From an uncultured Saprospiraceae bacterium (GTDB taxonomy: Bacteria; Bacteroidota; Bacteroidia; Chitinophagales; Saprospiraceae), in NCBI GenBank assembly GCA_938015595.1, contig CALLPI010000005.1:145167-209166 (forward strand): a stretch of 64,000 bases of DNA. Direction: 5' to 3'. The notes beneath the pieces were generated by a model. The model ran no database searches. It was not told the origin of the DNA and saw only the letters and a list, made by a program, of their open reading frames with translations. Position numbers and translations under genes: made by a program. Positions 62,638-64,000 of this stretch are shown here, piece after piece. Positions within the stretch are counted from its first letter, which is position 1. Every line of letters begins with the position of its first letter.

Positions 62638-63285
62638 GTGCAGGATACCTATCGCCACAAAGGCATGCGTCGCCGACTAGTCGAAAGTTTGCGTCGCAAA
62701 GGCATTCAAGACCAAGCCGTACTACAGGCCATGGAAAGTCTGCCCCGTCACTTCTTCCTGGACAAAGCCTTTGAAGAACACGCCTATGAAGACAAACCCT
62801 TTCCCATTGGTAACGACCAAACCATCTCTCAGCCTTATACGGTAGCATTTCAAACTCAACTACTTCAGGTACACAAGCGTAGCAAAGTGCTGGAAGTTGG
62901 CACCGGCTCAGGCTATCAAGCAGCTGTGCTGGCTATCATGGGCGCACGCGTTTATACTGTGGAGCGCTACGAAGCCCTGTATCTCAAGGCTAAGTTTACG
63001 CTAGATGCCCTGGGACTGAAAAACGTTCGCTGCTTCTTCCGCGATGGTAGCAAAGGCTTGCCTGAATACGCGCCTTTCGATCGCATCATCGTCACGGCAG
63101 GCGCAGAACAAGTGCCTGAAGTGCTCAAGCAGCAGTTGGCCATTGGTGGCATACTTGTCATTCCTGTGGGTAGGGAAGTACAGGCCATGTTGCGCATTAC
63201 TCGAGCTTCCGAAAGTACCTACCTGACTGTGAAAGAAGGCGATTTTCGGTTTGTACCTTTTCTAGAAGGAACTGAGCCAGAGTAG
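62638..63285 (+). CDS. pcm: protein-L-isoaspartate O-methyltransferase
   Basis: SAM-dependent repair of isoaspartyl damage in proteins. I start at GTG 62638 (then Q-D-T-Y-R-H-K-G-M-R), giving 215 residues as in Bacteroidota relatives. An upstream GTG at 62587 would place a -7-like box inside the gene. Motif I VLEVGTGSGYQAAVLA with the GxGxG SAM loop, the substrate loop TISQPYTVAFQTQLL and the ITVGAE-like RIIVTAGAEQVPE are present. Followed by the promoter region of the rRNA operon. Confidence 0.9.
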   Translation: MQDTYRHKGMRRRLVESLRRKGIQDQAVLQAMESLPRHFFLDKAFEEHAYEDKPFPIGNDQTISQPYTVAFQTQLLQVHKRSKVLEVGTGSGYQAAVLAIMGARVYTVERYEALYLKAKFTLDALGLKNVRCFFRDGSKGLPEYAPFDRIIVTAGAEQVPEVLKQQLAIGGILVIPVGREVQAMLRITRASESTYLTVKEGDFRFVPFLEGTEPE

Positions 63286-63553
63286 CAGGAGGGCAAAACT
63301 GGAGTGCTGCTGGGGGCTTGGTTGTCAGAGCGTATCTTTGCAACTGCTATTTGTGTGTTAATCCCGTCTTACAGCTTTGCTTTGCTAGAAAGAAAAAAAT
63401 GTTTGCTCGCTCACTTGGTCACTTTTCGAGCGCTATTTTGGCCGTCTCATCCAAATTTTATCTTCTTTGTTTTCTTTGAGCCAAGGCGCAAAATATTATT
63501 TTATTGCGAAGTGTTGGCTTGGCGTATTTTTCAGAAAAATTTTTTAAAAACAC
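63286..63553. other. 268-base AT-rich spacer upstream of rRNA promoters
   Basis: Contains another TATCTTTG at 63333-63340 without a good -33 box and an A/T-rich tract at 63520-63553 just upstream of promoter P1, which could act as an UP element. No supported gene. Confidence 0.5.
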
Positions 63554-63585
63554 TTGCACATGTGCGAACCGCGCTTTTATCTTTG
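63554..63585 (+). promoter_or_regulatory. rRNA operon promoter P1
   Basis: TTGC (63554-63557), 20 bases, TATCTTTG (63578-63585), followed by CGTCCGCTTT, the same start context as the tRNA-Ser promoter. A/T-rich sequence lies immediately upstream. Confidence 0.75.
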
Positions 63586-63704
63586 CGTCCGCTTTCCAAA
63601 AGAGGGGAGCAATTTTGAAGGAGCAAAGTAGTGCATTAAGTAAGTCAGACCCACTTTTTACAATATTATGTGGAAAGTTTTGTGGAAAAAAATACTCCAC
63701 AATG

Positions 63705-63737
63705 TTTGCACTAAATACTAATTTGTGCGTATCTTTG
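63705..63737 (+). promoter_or_regulatory. rRNA operon promoter P2
   Basis: TTTG (63705-63708), 21 bases, TATCTTTG (63730-63737); 152 bases downstream of P1. Tandem promoters before rRNA genes are common. The -7 box is a perfect match. Confidence 0.75.
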
Positions 63738-63744
63738 CAATCCT

Positions 63745-64000
63745 TTCCCAAAGTTGGAATGGTTTCAAAAATTGAATCAAAAGGCCTATGCCTTAAGATA
63801 ACGGCTTGAAGCTGAAGCTCTTGTTCAAATGCGAGCAGCCAAATCGGTTTCACCTAGCCAAAAAGTTCATTGACACTGATGCAAGAAGGTAAGACATTGA
63901 AGAAGCTTAGCGTATTGACGGGATCCAGCCGGAAGCCTTGGAGTGTAATCTTAGGTTTAAGATCTTTACAGTAAGAGAAGGACTAGCGCAAGGCTAGTCA
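63745..64000 (+). ncRNA. leader of an rRNA operon (16S rRNA expected just past the window)
   Basis: The segment A-A-A-A-G-T-T-C-A-T-T-G-A-C-A at about 63861-63875 resembles the conserved leader block that precedes Bacteroidota 16S rRNA genes. A perfect hairpin, GACTAGC / GCTAGTC around GCAAG, lies at 63981-63999. No 16S sequence (its AGAGTTTGATC start) appears before base 64000. Confidence 0.75.

Noticed and set aside
63304..63618. 104-codon frame after pcm
   Set aside because: Hydrophobic and low-complexity, no domain, overlaps the rRNA promoter region.
63981..64000. Possible 16S rRNA start inside the window
   Set aside because: The characteristic 16S 5' sequence is absent; only leader structure is present.

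Overview
The window reads as a contiguous piece of a Bacteroidota chromosome of roughly even base composition. The evidence is the recurrent Bacteroidota promoter signature (TTTG, 19-21 bases, TAnnTTTG), the absence of strong Shine-Dalgarno sites, and lineage-typical genes: a SprB-repeat/OmpA surface protein, a class II NrdJ, an NAD-reducing Hox hydrogenase, the KdsC/UbiA/Maf cluster, and an IscX-like protein beside a 2Fe-2S ferredoxin. A Saprospiria- or Chitinophagia-like member is my best guess, but the genus cannot be fixed from the sequence alone. I see no prophage, CRISPR array, transposase or toxin-antitoxin module, so this is mostly core chromosome.

Layout. 0-5 kb: a 5'-truncated TrmH-type RNA methyltransferase, two small conserved proteins, a di-haem cytochrome c peroxidase lipoprotein and a TolC-like protein. 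5-11.6 kb: a tetR-tolC-MFP-RND efflux operon preceded by a long inverted repeat that is probably its operator. 11.6-13 kb: rplU-rpmA with its own promoter and terminator; L27 carries a long helix-hairpin-helix extension. 13-16.2 kb: a C39-peptidase ABC exporter plus HlyD adaptor. 16.3-22.4 kb: ugd, a beta-barrel protein and B12-dependent methionine synthase. 22.6-27.2 kb: a three-gene NAD-reducing [NiFe]-hydrogenase in which HoxU and HoxY are fused. 27.3-34 kb: initiator tRNA, a propeller/SprB/OmpA protein, a possible nuclease-inhibitor-like protein and B12-dependent NrdJ. 34-40.6 kb: ogt, a GH2 beta-mannosidase, ferredoxin, IscX, KdsC, UbiA and Maf. 40.7-48.3 kb: a LysM protein, an M1 peptidase and HypE in tight linkage, then a bifunctional-nuclease-domain protein, an M24 peptidase and a NUDIX hydrolase. 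48.3-54.2 kb: a third TolC, dnaA behind a structured leader, tRNA-Ser, an S23-like protein, tRNA-Pro, and an ECF sigma / membrane protein / periplasmic protein cassette. 54.2-63.3 kb: an M14 peptidase, a DUF4230-like protein, folP, an unknown membrane protein, ftsE, lysC and pcm. 63.3-64 kb: tandem stable-RNA promoters and the leader of an rRNA operon whose 16S gene would begin just past the end.

The genes describe an organism using cobalamin for both methionine and deoxynucleotide synthesis, coupling H2 to NAD(H) in the cytoplasm, and investing in envelope export systems. The least explained signal is a family of about 70-bp palindromic repeats, four clear copies and one possible remnant, all intergenic. 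Other points for a second look are the HoxU-HoxY fusion, the L27-HhH fusion, the TetR operator, the tRNA-protein-tRNA arrangement and the structured dnaA leader.
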